64,000 nucleotides of DNA from Nocardia brasiliensis ATCC 700358 (GTDB lineage Bacteria; Actinomycetota; Actinomycetes; Mycobacteriales; Mycobacteriaceae), in contig NC_018681.1 in the NCBI RefSeq assembly GCF_000250675.2, positions 186,001-250,000 of the forward strand. The letters run 5' to 3'. Both the position numbers and the translations under genes were made by a program. The notes under the pieces were generated by a model. That model saw only the letters and a list, made by a program, of their open reading frames with translations, did no database searches and had not been told where the DNA came from. Shown here piece by piece: positions 1 to 8,914 of the stretch. Each line of letters begins with the position of its first letter. Position 1 is the first letter of the stretch.

Positions 1-178
1 GGTTCGGGGCGGGTGATGCGGGGCGCGCGGTTCGGAGTTGCCGACGATTGCCGCTGGGCTTGGGCAGCGGTGGTGGGCAAGAGGTTTCGTTGGGGTTGCG
101 ATCCGGGCCGGGTACGTTCGGGCGGGGCTGACGCGGGCCGGGGGTGTAGGGCGCGGATCGGGCTAGCCGGGGGGTTGC

Positions 179-340
179 TCAGACCTTGGTCATACGCAGG
201 CCGAGTTCGCGGCGGAGCACTTCTTGGGAGGGGAGGCGGTTGAGTACGCGCAGGACCGCGGGGCGCAGTTCGCGTTGTTCGTCCTCGGTGAGGAGACCGA
301 CGAGATCGCGCAGATCCATCTGATCGAAAGCCGACGTCAT
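179..340 (-). CDS. small hypothetical protein, 53 aa
   Basis: I do not recognise this protein. It is a short acidic/amphipathic chain: an N-terminal MTSAFDQMDLRDLVGLL segment, a helix rich in Glu/Arg and a basic C-terminus ending RMTKV. It has no signal peptide, membrane segment or cysteine. The ATG at 340 is the only reasonable start; reading further upstream in the same frame gives Arg/Ser/Thr-rich sequence typical of non-coding GC-rich DNA. It lies downstream of the emb gene on the opposite side of a 136-bp gap, transcribed in the same direction, so it could be a separate unit or the tail of the arabinan operon. The composition looks like a genuine small cytosolic protein, but there is no functional clue. 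Confidence 0.5.
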   Translation of the reverse strand: MTSAFDQMDLRDLVGLLTEDEQRELRPAVLRVLNRLPSQEVLRRELGLRMTKV

Positions 341-476
341 ACTGCACAGATTACGGTTTTTCGCTGAACTCGTCCTGTGATCGCACCGTGAATTTGCCGT
401 CCAACCGGTCTGTTTACGATATTTTTTCGCCGCCGCAACACCCAACCGGTCGGTTCGGGTGCGCGGCGGCGACCAT

Positions 477-3400
477 TCATCCGCGTGCGCGAATCGGATC
501 GTCCTTGGCGAATCCGCTGCGCGTTTCGACCGTGCCGCCGATAACGGCGGGACGGGCATTCGGGTCATACGGGGTGAACTTCTCCAGCGAACCCCAGTCA
601 CGCGACCAGTCGTGTTCGAGGTAGCTGGGGACGGTCTCGGATTCCAGCAGCAGCCCCGTCCAGCCGAGCGGTCCGCCGCCGATATCGTCCTGCCAGGCGT
701 TGGAGGCATCGGAGCCGACCCGGTCGGGCAGGATGCGCCAGCGCGGCACCTCGGCGACCCCGTCGTGGTGGTCGAACGGACGCTGGCACGGGAACGCGAG
801 CCCCACGTGCCAGTCCAGCAGCACCGGATCCTTGCTGCCGACAACGGAATTCAGCGCGGCCAGCTTGGGCAACCGCGGCGGGGTCACCGCGAGCCACTGC
901 TTGGGCGTGATGTCGTTGTCCACCGCGACCAAGCGCACCGCGTTCGCCTCGACCGGCAGCTGGTCCAGCGGCACCCGCAGGTTGCGCCAGGACGGTGCGG
1001 GCCCGATGTCGAGCGGGTCGATCGAGCCGAGCTTGCGCACCGCGCCGCCCGCCTCGCGCACGCCGTATTCGAGGTGCAGCTCCTGTCCGTAGGTGAGCAC
1101 GCCGTCGGCGTCGATGTGCCGGATCCGGCCCGCCGCGGTGATCGCGAGCACCTGGTAGGCGGGGTCGTGGCGCATGCTGTCGGTCAGGTCCAAGCCGTAC
1201 CACTGCGAGGTGAGCGAGGCCTGCTGCTGCTCGTTCTCCTGGTAGCTGCCCAGGACCGGGGTCGTGGCCGGGTCGAGCCCGAACGGCAGCGCGACCGTGC
1301 TGCCGTTGATACCGGTCTGGGCGGTGGTGCCGCCGCCGGTACCCGCGCCGGTGGTCTTGGTCGTCTTGTTCTTGGCGTCGCTGTTCACCGAGTTGGCGCC
1401 GCCGGACACGGTCTCCTCGGCGTCGGCGGTGAGGTCGCTCGCGACCCCGTTCGGCGTGAATCCCTTTGTCTCGGCGGCCAAACCGTCGGCGGGAGCGCCG
1501 GTGAGCGGCAGCAGCAGCGAGTTCTTCGTATCCGTCTCGACCAGCACCTCGTTCGCGAGGGCGCACGAATCACCGGCCAGGGATTCGAGATTCGACTTGG
1601 CGATCGAGTAGGCCGGGTACTGCGCGACCGCCGCCTTGGCCAGCGACGCGACCTCGAACAGCACCAGCACCGCGGCGGCGATGGTCAACGGCGCGCTGGC
1701 GAACCGGTCGAAGCGCCTGGGCGCCAACCGATCCCGGCGGTACGGCTCCCGATAGTGCGCCCACACCGCGACGAGCAGCGCGACGCCGCTCAACCCGAGG
1801 AACAGCGTGGAGAACCCCTTGCCCGCCACCAGCGGCGCCTTGTCCCACCACGGCACACCGTAGCTGGACACGTACCACCAGCCGTTAGATCCGGTGAACG
1901 TGATCGCGAGCAGGAACAGCACCGCGGCGGCGAACAGGGCCCGGTTGCGCGGCGAGCGAATCCCTTCGGTGCCGACCGCGACGGCCGCGAGCGCGGCGAG
2001 CGAGCCGGCCAGCCCGGCGTACACGCCGAAGTGGTGCGTCCACTTGGTCGGGGTGAACATCATCAGGAACAGCGAGGCGAACACGATGCCGAGAATCCGC
2101 ACCGACGGCCCGCGCGAGGTGCCGGGGATGCGGCCCTTGCGCAGCACCTGCAGCACGCAGACGAGCAGGCACAGCAGCATGACGAGCACGCCGAAGCGCC
2201 GGGCCAGCGAGCCGTCCGGCGAGAGCATCAGCAGTGAATCCCACCGCGTGCGTTCGTCGAACCAGGCCACATTCGGCCCGACGAGCGTGCGTACCCGGGT
2301 CGCCTCCATCACGGTGGACAGCGTCTGGTCCGCGAAAACCACCACCAGCACCAGGGTTCCGGCGGACAGGCCCGGCGCGAGCAGTGCCAGATAACGGAAG
2401 ATCGAGGCGGGCAGCGAGTTTCGGCGAGCGAGCTGGGGGGTGCCGGTATCGGCGGCGGCCGTGGGGCTTTCGGCCACACCGCCGCCCGGCGCGGGGACCA
2501 CACCGCGGGCGCGTTTGATGATGATCTGCAACACCGGTCGTGATCCGGCGATCAGCGCCGCGATGCAGATGAGCCCGGTCGGGCCGGCCGCCAGCGAGAA
2601 GCCCGCGATCAGCACGGCGATGGCGGCGGGCAGCAGTCGCCCGGTGGCGATGGCGCGTTCGATCGAGCACCAGGTGAGCAGCGCGCCGGCGGCGATCAGC
2701 GGTTCCGGCCGCAGGCCGTTGTCGTAGGGCAGCCAGAAGGCGAGGAACACCAGGCCCGCGGTCCACAACGCGACCTTGTTGCGCCGTACCCGAGCGCCCA
2801 AGCGCGGCAGCACTTCCCGGCTGATCACCAGCCAGCAGGTGATGCCCGCGAGCAGTGCGGGCAAGCGCATCCACGGGCTGGCGTCGGAGACCCGGGTCAT
2901 CCACGCGAGCACCTCGTAGGACCAGCCGAACGGCGCCTCGGGCACGCCGAACCAGCGGTAGTAGTTCGCCATGAAACCGGCGTGCCCGGAGGCCCGCGCC
3001 ATGTTCAGGATGTAGCCGTCGTCGGAGGTGTTGGCGCCGATGAAGTGCCACAGGCCGAGCGTGCCGAGCACCACCGCGTCGGTCGCGCCGAACCGCCACC
3101 AGCGGGCGGGCAGGAAGCGCCGGGCCCGGCGCCCGTCGCTGGTGTCGAGCAGATGCAGCGCGAGCAGCGCGACGACGGTGCTCAGCGCGGCGACGACGAT
3201 CGCGGCCAGTTTCAGCGCGGTAGGGGAGGAGGAGAAGCGCGAATCGATATCGGCGTGCACCTCGGCGCCATCGAGCCGGTCGGCGGCAAGATCGGTGAAG
3301 ACACCGGCGATCTGGGGCCGGATGTCGCGAGTCACGGTGTTGCGGAACGGCGTTCCGTCCTGCCGGGTCACGCCGGTGATCTCGGTGCTCGTCGCGGCGG

Positions 3401-3872
3401 CGGTCGAGTCGATGGTCAGCGCCGTGCAGCCGGTGCCCGCGGTGATCTCCTCGACCGGCGCGGACAGTAGCGGCACGTCGCGCAGGATCACCGACAGCAC
3501 GCCGTCGGCGACCGAGACGACCAGGCCCTTGGTCGCCGCCTGACCCGACGCGACGGGCGCGGTGGACACCACGGTGCCCGCCGGTCCCACGGCCCGCACC
3601 AGCGCGCACGGCAGCGTCGCGTGCATCCGCAGCGGCACGTAGGACACCAGCGGCGCCTCGACGCTGCTCGTCCCGGCCTGTGGCCAGTCCAGCGTTGCCC
3701 GGTCCTGTTTCACCGGCAGTATCGGGGTGAGCAGCGCCAGCACGAACCCGAGGAGTCCGGCGACGACGGCGATCAGGCGATATCGAGCGGCCCGATCCCG
3801 GCGCCGACCACCGTCGGCCCCGTCGCTGTCGCCGGGACGGGTGAACGCTCGAGTTGCTCGGTCCGCTCGCAC
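477..3872 (-). CDS. emb: arabinosyltransferase, EmbA/B/C family
   Basis: Integral-membrane GT-C arabinosyltransferase that adds arabinofuranose from decaprenyl-phosphoryl-arabinose to the arabinan of arabinogalactan or LAM; family target of ethambutol. At 1131 aa it matches the roughly 1100 aa of mycobacterial Emb proteins. A first membrane helix (about 31-52) is followed by a periplasmic carbohydrate-binding region. The catalytic Asp pair is D284-D285 in NTSDDGYILNMARA, with many further helices and a soluble C-terminal half. Met291 is at the position of EmbB Met306, so it is wild-type-like for ethambutol. GTG start at 3872, 40 bp after the preceding gene. Mycobacterium tuberculosis has three emb genes in tandem; only one is here. 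I cannot say whether it is the EmbA, EmbB or EmbC type. Confidence 0.93.
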   Translation of the reverse strand: MRADRATRAFTRPGDSDGADGGRRRDRAARYRLIAVVAGLLGFVLALLTPILPVKQDRATLDWPQAGTSSVEAPLVSYVPLRMHATLPCALVRAVGPAGTVVSTAPVASGQAATKGLVVSVADGVLSVILRDVPLLSAPVEEITAGTGCTALTIDSTAAATSTEITGVTRQDGTPFRNTVTRDIRPQIAGVFTDLAADRLDGAEVHADIDSRFSSSPTALKLAAIVVAALSTVVALLALHLLDTSDGRRARRFLPARWWRFGATDAVVLGTLGLWHFIGANTSDDGYILNMARASGHAGFMANYYRWFGVPEAPFGWSYEVLAWMTRVSDASPWMRLPALLAGITCWLVISREVLPRLGARVRRNKVALWTAGLVFLAFWLPYDNGLRPEPLIAAGALLTWCSIERAIATGRLLPAAIAVLIAGFSLAAGPTGLICIAALIAGSRPVLQIIIKRARGVVPAPGGGVAESPTAAADTGTPQLARRNSLPASIFRYLALLAPGLSAGTLVLVVVFADQTLSTVMEATRVRTLVGPNVAWFDERTRWDSLLMLSPDGSLARRFGVLVMLLCLLVCVLQVLRKGRIPGTSRGPSVRILGIVFASLFLMMFTPTKWTHHFGVYAGLAGSLAALAAVAVGTEGIRSPRNRALFAAAVLFLLAITFTGSNGWWYVSSYGVPWWDKAPLVAGKGFSTLFLGLSGVALLVAVWAHYREPYRRDRLAPRRFDRFASAPLTIAAAVLVLFEVASLAKAAVAQYPAYSIAKSNLESLAGDSCALANEVLVETDTKNSLLLPLTGAPADGLAAETKGFTPNGVASDLTADAEETVSGGANSVNSDAKNKTTKTTGAGTGGGTTAQTGINGSTVALPFGLDPATTPVLGSYQENEQQQASLTSQWYGLDLTDSMRHDPAYQVLAITAAGRIRHIDADGVLTYGQELHLEYGVREAGGAVRKLGSIDPLDIGPAPSWRNLRVPLDQLPVEANAVRLVAVDNDITPKQWLAVTPPRLPKLAALNSVVGSKDPVLLDWHVGLAFPCQRPFDHHDGVAEVPRWRILPDRVGSDASNAWQDDIGGGPLGWTGLLLESETVPSYLEHDWSRDWGSLEKFTPYDPNARPAVIGGTVETRSGFAKDDPIRARG

Positions 3873-3912
3873 GGTCGTTGATGCTAGCTACTCGACCGGC
3901 CGCTGCCGATGA

Positions 3913-5787
3913 TCACCTCAGCTTCCAGAGCCACACGTCGTCGACGCGGGCCGGGGCGAAGCCGAGCAGTTGGGTCACGGTGGTGCGCAGCGTGTCGCCG
4001 TTCTTCGTGGCGGGCAGCACCAGAACGTCGGCCTGCCAGAACCTCAGATCGTCCTGGGCGGCGGCGCGAGTTTCCTCGGTGATCGGCGGGACCGTGCCGG
4101 TGTCCTGCGCCTGCACGAGCAGTGCGGTGGTCGGACGCATCTCGGGACCGTAGATCCCCTTCTTCTGGGTGCCGGTCGGGCCGACGAAATACCCTCCGGC
4201 GAGCGGGAAGTCGAAGCCCGCGTCGGCCTGCCAGCGCAGCGCGCCCGCGTCCAGCGGCCGCGGCGGCGGCACCATGACCACCGACCCGCCGTGGACGTAG
4301 TCGCGCACCGTCCCGTCCGCGAAGAACGCGGGTGTGGCGGGCCGTTGGACCACCGGCAGGATGGTCGGGGTCAACGGAACCAGCGCGCACAGCAGCGCGC
4401 CGCACCAGGCCAGTGGCCGCCAGTCGCCCGGCGACTCGCGCCACCGGTCGATCGCCCGCTGGGTGGCCAGGGCCAGCACCGCCGCGATGGCGGGGATCGC
4501 CGCCATGGTGAGCCGGGTCTCCAGCACCGTGCTCAGCAGCGGCACGTGTTCGGCCCAGCGCCAAGGCAATTCGATGCCGGTGTCCTGCTTGCCGAACATG
4601 GCGACGGCGCCGAGGGAGAGCACGCCGAACACCGCGATCACCACGCCCGCCGCGCGCACCACCCGTTCGCGCCAGAGCAGCGCGAGGGTGGCGGTCAGCA
4701 CCAGCAGCAGCGGCCAGCCGAAGTAGGCGTTCTGCTCGGTCTCGTTGATCGCGACGTTCTGTCCGGGCGCGAAGAGGCCGCCGAGGGATTCGGACGGGAA
4801 CTGCACGATCGCCTTCAGATCGTTGCCCATCGGGCCGTGATCGATGGAGCGGTAGCTCTGCGGTCCGAAAAACTGCCACCACAGCGGGATTTCGGTGAGC
4901 ATGAGCGCGATCACCGCCGCCAGCAGCAGCGCGGGGGTGAGTCCGCGCAGCACGCGCAGCCCGTGCCGGGGGGTGTGCAGCAGGTAGACGACCGAGAACA
5001 GGCCGAATGCCAGCGCGAAGATCAACAGCGGTTCTTCGCCGAGCGCGATCTGCAGTGCGACAAGGAATCCCAGCCAGACGGCATCGCGGACGCGCCAGCG
5101 CCGCGCGTCGGTGTCGCGCACACCCGCCCGCCGCGCCATCCGGATCAACAGTCCGGCCATGATCGGAAGCAGGAGCAGCACAACGAAATTCGGGTGCGCG
5201 TTGGCATGGGAGATCATCGCCGGCGCGAAACCGCAGAACAGCCCGCCGATCGCGGCCGCGACCCGGGATTCGACCAGTTCCCGGGAGAACAGCCAGTACC
5301 ACGCCGCGGCGGTGCTGGCGAGGCCGAGCGTGAGCACCAGGACGAAGGTCACCGTGGGCCCGAACAACAGGGTGATCGGGGTGAACGGCACGCCGACCCC
5401 GAACATGGCCGTGTTGGCCATCATGTTCACCCCGGCGGGGAAGTTCTGCAGATCGGTGCCGAGCGGATTCTCCAGGTGCGCCACCGAGTGCGCGGTGACC
5501 GCGAAGAACCATTCCCACATCGTCTGGTCCTGACCGCTCTTGATCAGGTACCCGCTCTCGGTGTTGCGCCACTGACCGGACAGCACCGTGGCGGCCAGCG
5601 CCAGGTACCCGATCGTGACGAGCAGGTCGGCCCGGTGCACCCGGATCCGGGGGAGTCTTCGGCGGCGCGCCGGAGCCGAGGGCTCCGCGGTGGGCACTCC
5701 GATCGCGGTGGCTTCCCGTTCCGCGATCCCTACCGCCGACCCGTTCGTGACCACCGGATCGGCCTGTCGTGCCCGTACCACCTGCAA
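3913..5787 (-). CDS. predicted GT-C-type membrane glycosyltransferase, 624 aa
   Basis: Polytopic membrane protein between aftA and emb on the same strand, so probably part of the arabinan operon. A cytoplasmic N-terminus of about 50 residues is followed by ten or more hydrophobic helices and a soluble C-terminal domain of roughly 130 residues that starts near the VVMVPPPRPLDAG segment. This resembles GT-C glycosyltransferases and YfhO-like proteins. An acidic motif in the first extracytoplasmic loop (LIKSGQDQTMWEWFF) is where polyprenyl-phosphate-sugar enzymes usually carry catalytic acids. It does not look like AftA or Emb in detail and has no counterpart in the M. tuberculosis dprE1-dprE2-aftA-emb order. 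TTG start at 5787 follows GAGGAG closely; a GTG at 5781 is an alternative. Function is inferred from topology and neighbours. Confidence 0.7.
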   Translation of the reverse strand: MQVVRARQADPVVTNGSAVGIAEREATAIGVPTAEPSAPARRRRLPRIRVHRADLLVTIGYLALAATVLSGQWRNTESGYLIKSGQDQTMWEWFFAVTAHSVAHLENPLGTDLQNFPAGVNMMANTAMFGVGVPFTPITLLFGPTVTFVLVLTLGLASTAAAWYWLFSRELVESRVAAAIGGLFCGFAPAMISHANAHPNFVVLLLLPIMAGLLIRMARRAGVRDTDARRWRVRDAVWLGFLVALQIALGEEPLLIFALAFGLFSVVYLLHTPRHGLRVLRGLTPALLLAAVIALMLTEIPLWWQFFGPQSYRSIDHGPMGNDLKAIVQFPSESLGGLFAPGQNVAINETEQNAYFGWPLLLVLTATLALLWRERVVRAAGVVIAVFGVLSLGAVAMFGKQDTGIELPWRWAEHVPLLSTVLETRLTMAAIPAIAAVLALATQRAIDRWRESPGDWRPLAWCGALLCALVPLTPTILPVVQRPATPAFFADGTVRDYVHGGSVVMVPPPRPLDAGALRWQADAGFDFPLAGGYFVGPTGTQKKGIYGPEMRPTTALLVQAQDTGTVPPITEETRAAAQDDLRFWQADVLVLPATKNGDTLRTTVTQLLGFAPARVDDVWLWKLR

Positions 5788-5907
5788 ACTTCTCCTCGGC
5801 CTAGCTGAAACTCAGCCGCCGACCCTACCCGGCAACCCTGTGTTCTGCCTGGCAGTCGGGTAGGGATGTGATGAACCGGACCCGCCCGGCCCAGGCGTGC
5901 TCGAATC

Positions 5908-7914
5908 CTATTTGCGCAGTGTGACCAGGGTGAACGGGCCGATATCGGTGCTCGTGAAGCGCGGATCGGCGAAGAGGTCCTTGGGGAAGGCCACCGAGTA
6001 GCGCTGCACGTTGGGATCGTTCGGATAGACGTCTTTGGCCAGGCGCAGCGTGTAGGTGTCGCCACTGCGCCGGAACAGGAAGGCGTCCGGGGCCCGCCAC
6101 GGGCAGGCCGCCAATGCATCGAGCAGCGCTGCGGACGTCTTCAGCTTGCTCCAGCTCTCGATGGCTGCCGCCCGGCCGGGGAAATCGGCGAGCATGTTCG
6201 CGTAGTGCGAGGTGAGCGCCTGGAAGCCGTAGTACGGGTAGAAGGACAGGAAGCTGGTGTCGGCGGTGAGCAGCACCGTGTCCGAGCGCGGCCGGCCGGT
6301 CTGCGCGAGCAGCGCCGCGTCGATCGCGCGGTAGTGCGCGACCGCCGACGGGGCGCGCTGGTCGGCGCGTTCCCCGTTGCCGTCGGTGTCGGTGTAGGCG
6401 GTGGTGATCTCGGGCGCGAGGATGTGCGGGATGTGCTGGGTGAACGCGAGCGCGCCGACCACCGCGACCGCGACCACGGCGATCCGGAACTGCCGCGGCT
6501 CGTTCAACGCCTGATAGATCGCCCGCGCACCCTCCACGAAACCGAATGCGCCGGCCGCCGCGAGCAGCGCGAGCAGCACCGATTCCAGCCGGAACGAGAG
6601 CAGCGTGGTCCCCGCCGCGGTCGCCGCCATGGACAGCAGGGTCCACAGGTACACGGCCAGCACCCCGATGCCCAGCGCCTGTGCCCGCCGCGACGAGGCG
6701 GCCCGCACCACCAGCCAGAGCAGCCCGATCAGGCAGAGCGCGCCGCGCAGGGAGAACTCGGCCATCGGCAACGGCAGTTCGGCCCCGGATTCGGGCAGGT
6801 AGTGGAAGGCGGAACCGGAGGTGGCGACCTTGCCGCTCAGCGTCTTCAGCAGGTACGGCAGCCACACGATCAGCGCGACCAGCGCGGCGAGCACCGCGAT
6901 CACCGCCAGCCGGACCAGCGGCGGGACCGCCGCCCGCCATGGCGGGCGGGTCTCGGCGGCGCCGCGCGCGCGGCGGGGATGAGTGGCGGCCCGCTGTTCG
7001 CGCACCGCGAGCCCGGCCGCGATGAGACCCATCAGCGCGACGGCGAAGGCCGCGAACGCCGCGTACAGCGTGTAGAACGTGGCGGACCAGCCGAGGAACA
7101 GTCCGGTGCCGAGCACCGCGCCCCAGCCGCCGAGGGTCTTGCCCGCGTCGAGGGGCCGGTGCAGCGCACCCCAGGCGAGCACGAGTGCGGGCGGCAGCAG
7201 GATCACGATCACCGCGCTGTAGGCCTCGGGCGCGGCGTACGCGACGGCGAGCGCGGTCACGGCCGCGGTCACCGCGACCGCCCAGTCCGCACGAATCAGC
7301 TTGGACCACAGCACAAGTGAGATCACCGCGGCGACCGCGAGCGAACCGATCGCGTACGGCTTGAAAGCTTCCCACCCGGTCAGGCCGAGCACGTTGGCGA
7401 CCCGGCCGCCGATCCAGAACCAGCCCGCCGGATAGAACGGCGGCAGGTCGGCATAGGTCATATCGCGCAGCGCCGCGGTGTCGGTGAGCCGGGTCAGATA
7501 CTCGGTGCGGAACTCCTGGTCCACCGAGACGCCGAACAGATACAGCTTGGTCGCCGCCAGCGGCATCCCCAGCGTGAACGTGACGAAGGTCGAAACACCC
7601 ACCCAGGACAGCACTTTCGCCGCCCAGGGCCAGCGCTGGCGGCGCAGCAGCGCGATCGCCGCGATCAGCAGGACCGCCGCGACGACCTGTCCGACCGTGG
7701 TCAGCGCCCGAGTGACGTTGGAGGAGTTGAACGCGGGCCACTGCACCCGCGAGAACGCCAGCAGCCCAACGCCGGTCACCACCGTGGCGACCACCGCCGC
7801 CAGCAGTGCCTCGCCCACCCCGGAGCCGAGGTGGCGGGCCAGCAGCGGCGCTTTACCCGGCGCCCGCTCGCCGTGCTCCGTCGATGCACCGCTCGGTGCG
7901 GTCGCGGTGGTCAC
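5908..7914 (-). CDS. aftA: galactan 5-O-arabinofuranosyltransferase AftA
   Basis: AftA primes arabinan by adding the first arabinofuranose residues to the galactan chain from decaprenyl-phosphoryl-arabinose. The protein is 668 aa (mycobacterial AftA about 640), with an N-terminal run of about eleven membrane helices and a C-terminal extracytoplasmic domain. The first large loop carries the family signature around residues 95-140: an acidic EYLTRLTDTAALRD stretch then TYADLPPFYPAGWFW. GTG start at 7914, preceded by GGAGCG. The order dprE1-dprE2-aftA-(GT-C)-emb reproduces the conserved mycobacterial arabinan locus apart from the additional gene. A 239-bp gap separates it from dprE2, so it may also have its own promoter. 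Assignment rests on both sequence character and synteny. Confidence 0.92.
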   Translation of the reverse strand: MTTATAPSGASTEHGERAPGKAPLLARHLGSGVGEALLAAVVATVVTGVGLLAFSRVQWPAFNSSNVTRALTTVGQVVAAVLLIAAIALLRRQRWPWAAKVLSWVGVSTFVTFTLGMPLAATKLYLFGVSVDQEFRTEYLTRLTDTAALRDMTYADLPPFYPAGWFWIGGRVANVLGLTGWEAFKPYAIGSLAVAAVISLVLWSKLIRADWAVAVTAAVTALAVAYAAPEAYSAVIVILLPPALVLAWGALHRPLDAGKTLGGWGAVLGTGLFLGWSATFYTLYAAFAAFAVALMGLIAAGLAVREQRAATHPRRARGAAETRPPWRAAVPPLVRLAVIAVLAALVALIVWLPYLLKTLSGKVATSGSAFHYLPESGAELPLPMAEFSLRGALCLIGLLWLVVRAASSRRAQALGIGVLAVYLWTLLSMAATAAGTTLLSFRLESVLLALLAAAGAFGFVEGARAIYQALNEPRQFRIAVVAVAVVGALAFTQHIPHILAPEITTAYTDTDGNGERADQRAPSAVAHYRAIDAALLAQTGRPRSDTVLLTADTSFLSFYPYYGFQALTSHYANMLADFPGRAAAIESWSKLKTSAALLDALAACPWRAPDAFLFRRSGDTYTLRLAKDVYPNDPNVQRYSVAFPKDLFADPRFTSTDIGPFTLVTLRK

Positions 7915-8152
7915 CGCGGCGCTCCGCAGTCGTCACAGTCGAACACTCGCATGGCATCTCCGGCTTCGTTCGGGCTCGGCTTTCACGTCGGCGTCACGAC
8001 GCCCGCACCGCGGCGTTCGGACGATCCGCGAACATGCTGCCAGGTCCGGTGCCGGATGGGGCGACCCATGCCGGTGCCGCCTGATTTCGCGCAGGCCCGC
8101 CCGCCGCCGGTTAGCCCCGGCACAGCGGCGCGGACCGGCGCGGCAGCGTGCG

Positions 8153-8914
8153 TCAGATGGGGAGCTTGCGGAAGATCGGGCGCGGGATGTGGCGCAGGAT
8201 CATCATGACGTAGCGCCAGGTGCCCGGTGCCCAGATGAGTTCCCGGCCCTTCTGCGCGGCCGAAACCGCCAGCTCGGCGATGACTTCCTTGTCCACGGTG
8301 AGCGGCGCTTCTTTGACGTGCGCGGAGAACTTGGTGCGCACCATGCCCGGCCGGATCACCAGCACGCGCGGCCCGTGCGGGCGCAGCGCCTCGCCGAGCC
8401 CCAGGTAGAAACCGTCCAGGCCGGCCTTGGTGGACCCGTAGACGAAATTCGTGCGACGGACCCGCTCACCGGCGACCGAGGACATCGCGATGATCCGCCC
8501 GAAGCCCTGCGCCTTCATCTTCTCGCCGACCAGCACGCCGACCGAAACCGATGCGGTGTAGTTGATTCCGGCGACCTGCACGGCTTTGCGCTGGTTCTGC
8601 CACAGCTCTTCCGGGTCACCGTCGAGCGCGAACGCGACGATCGCGATATCGACATCGCCGCCGTCCCAGGCCGCGTCGATCACCTTCGGGTGGCCATCGG
8701 TGTCGAGCGCGTCGAAATCGATCAGCTCGACACTGCTGGCACCCGCCGCTTTCATCTGCGCGACGGCATCTTCGCGCAGCGGATCATTCGGCAGGGCGGC
8801 CAGGATGATCCGTGCGGGCCCCTTCTTCAGGTATTCCGCGCAGATCGCCAGGCCGATCTCGGAGGTCCCGCCGAGCAGCAGAATGGCCTGCGGGTTTCCC
8901 ACGGCATTGATCAC
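8153..8914 (-). CDS. dprE2: decaprenylphospho-beta-D-erythro-pentofuranosid-2-ulose 2-reductase DprE2
   Basis: Short-chain dehydrogenase that reduces the 2-keto intermediate made by DprE1 to decaprenyl-phosphoryl-arabinose, the only arabinose donor of the cell wall. At 253 aa it matches the 254-aa M. tuberculosis enzyme. The dinucleotide-binding loop is GGTSEIG (15-21), with a catalytic Ser at 145-146 and the YxxxK motif at Tyr159/Lys163. The GTG start at 8914 overlaps the dprE1 TGA in a GTGA arrangement, so the two are translationally coupled, as expected for a two-enzyme epimerase. An in-frame extension upstream exists only inside the dprE1 gene and is rejected as a start. Confidence 0.96.
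   Translation of the reverse strand: MINAVGNPQAILLLGGTSEIGLAICAEYLKKGPARIILAALPNDPLREDAVAQMKAAGASSVELIDFDALDTDGHPKVIDAAWDGGDVDIAIVAFALDGDPEELWQNQRKAVQVAGINYTASVSVGVLVGEKMKAQGFGRIIAMSSVAGERVRRTNFVYGSTKAGLDGFYLGLGEALRPHGPRVLVIRPGMVRTKFSAHVKEAPLTVDKEVIAELAVSAAQKGRELIWAPGTWRYVMMILRHIPRPIFRKLPI

Noticed and set aside
459..2237. Long open frame opposite emb
   Set aside because: High-GC antisense frame, Arg/Gln/Gly-rich, no ribosome site; the emb frame explains the region.
3970..5808. 612-codon frame opposite the GT-C gene
   Set aside because: Composition is random Arg/Gly/Asp repeats typical of antisense to GC-rich genes.
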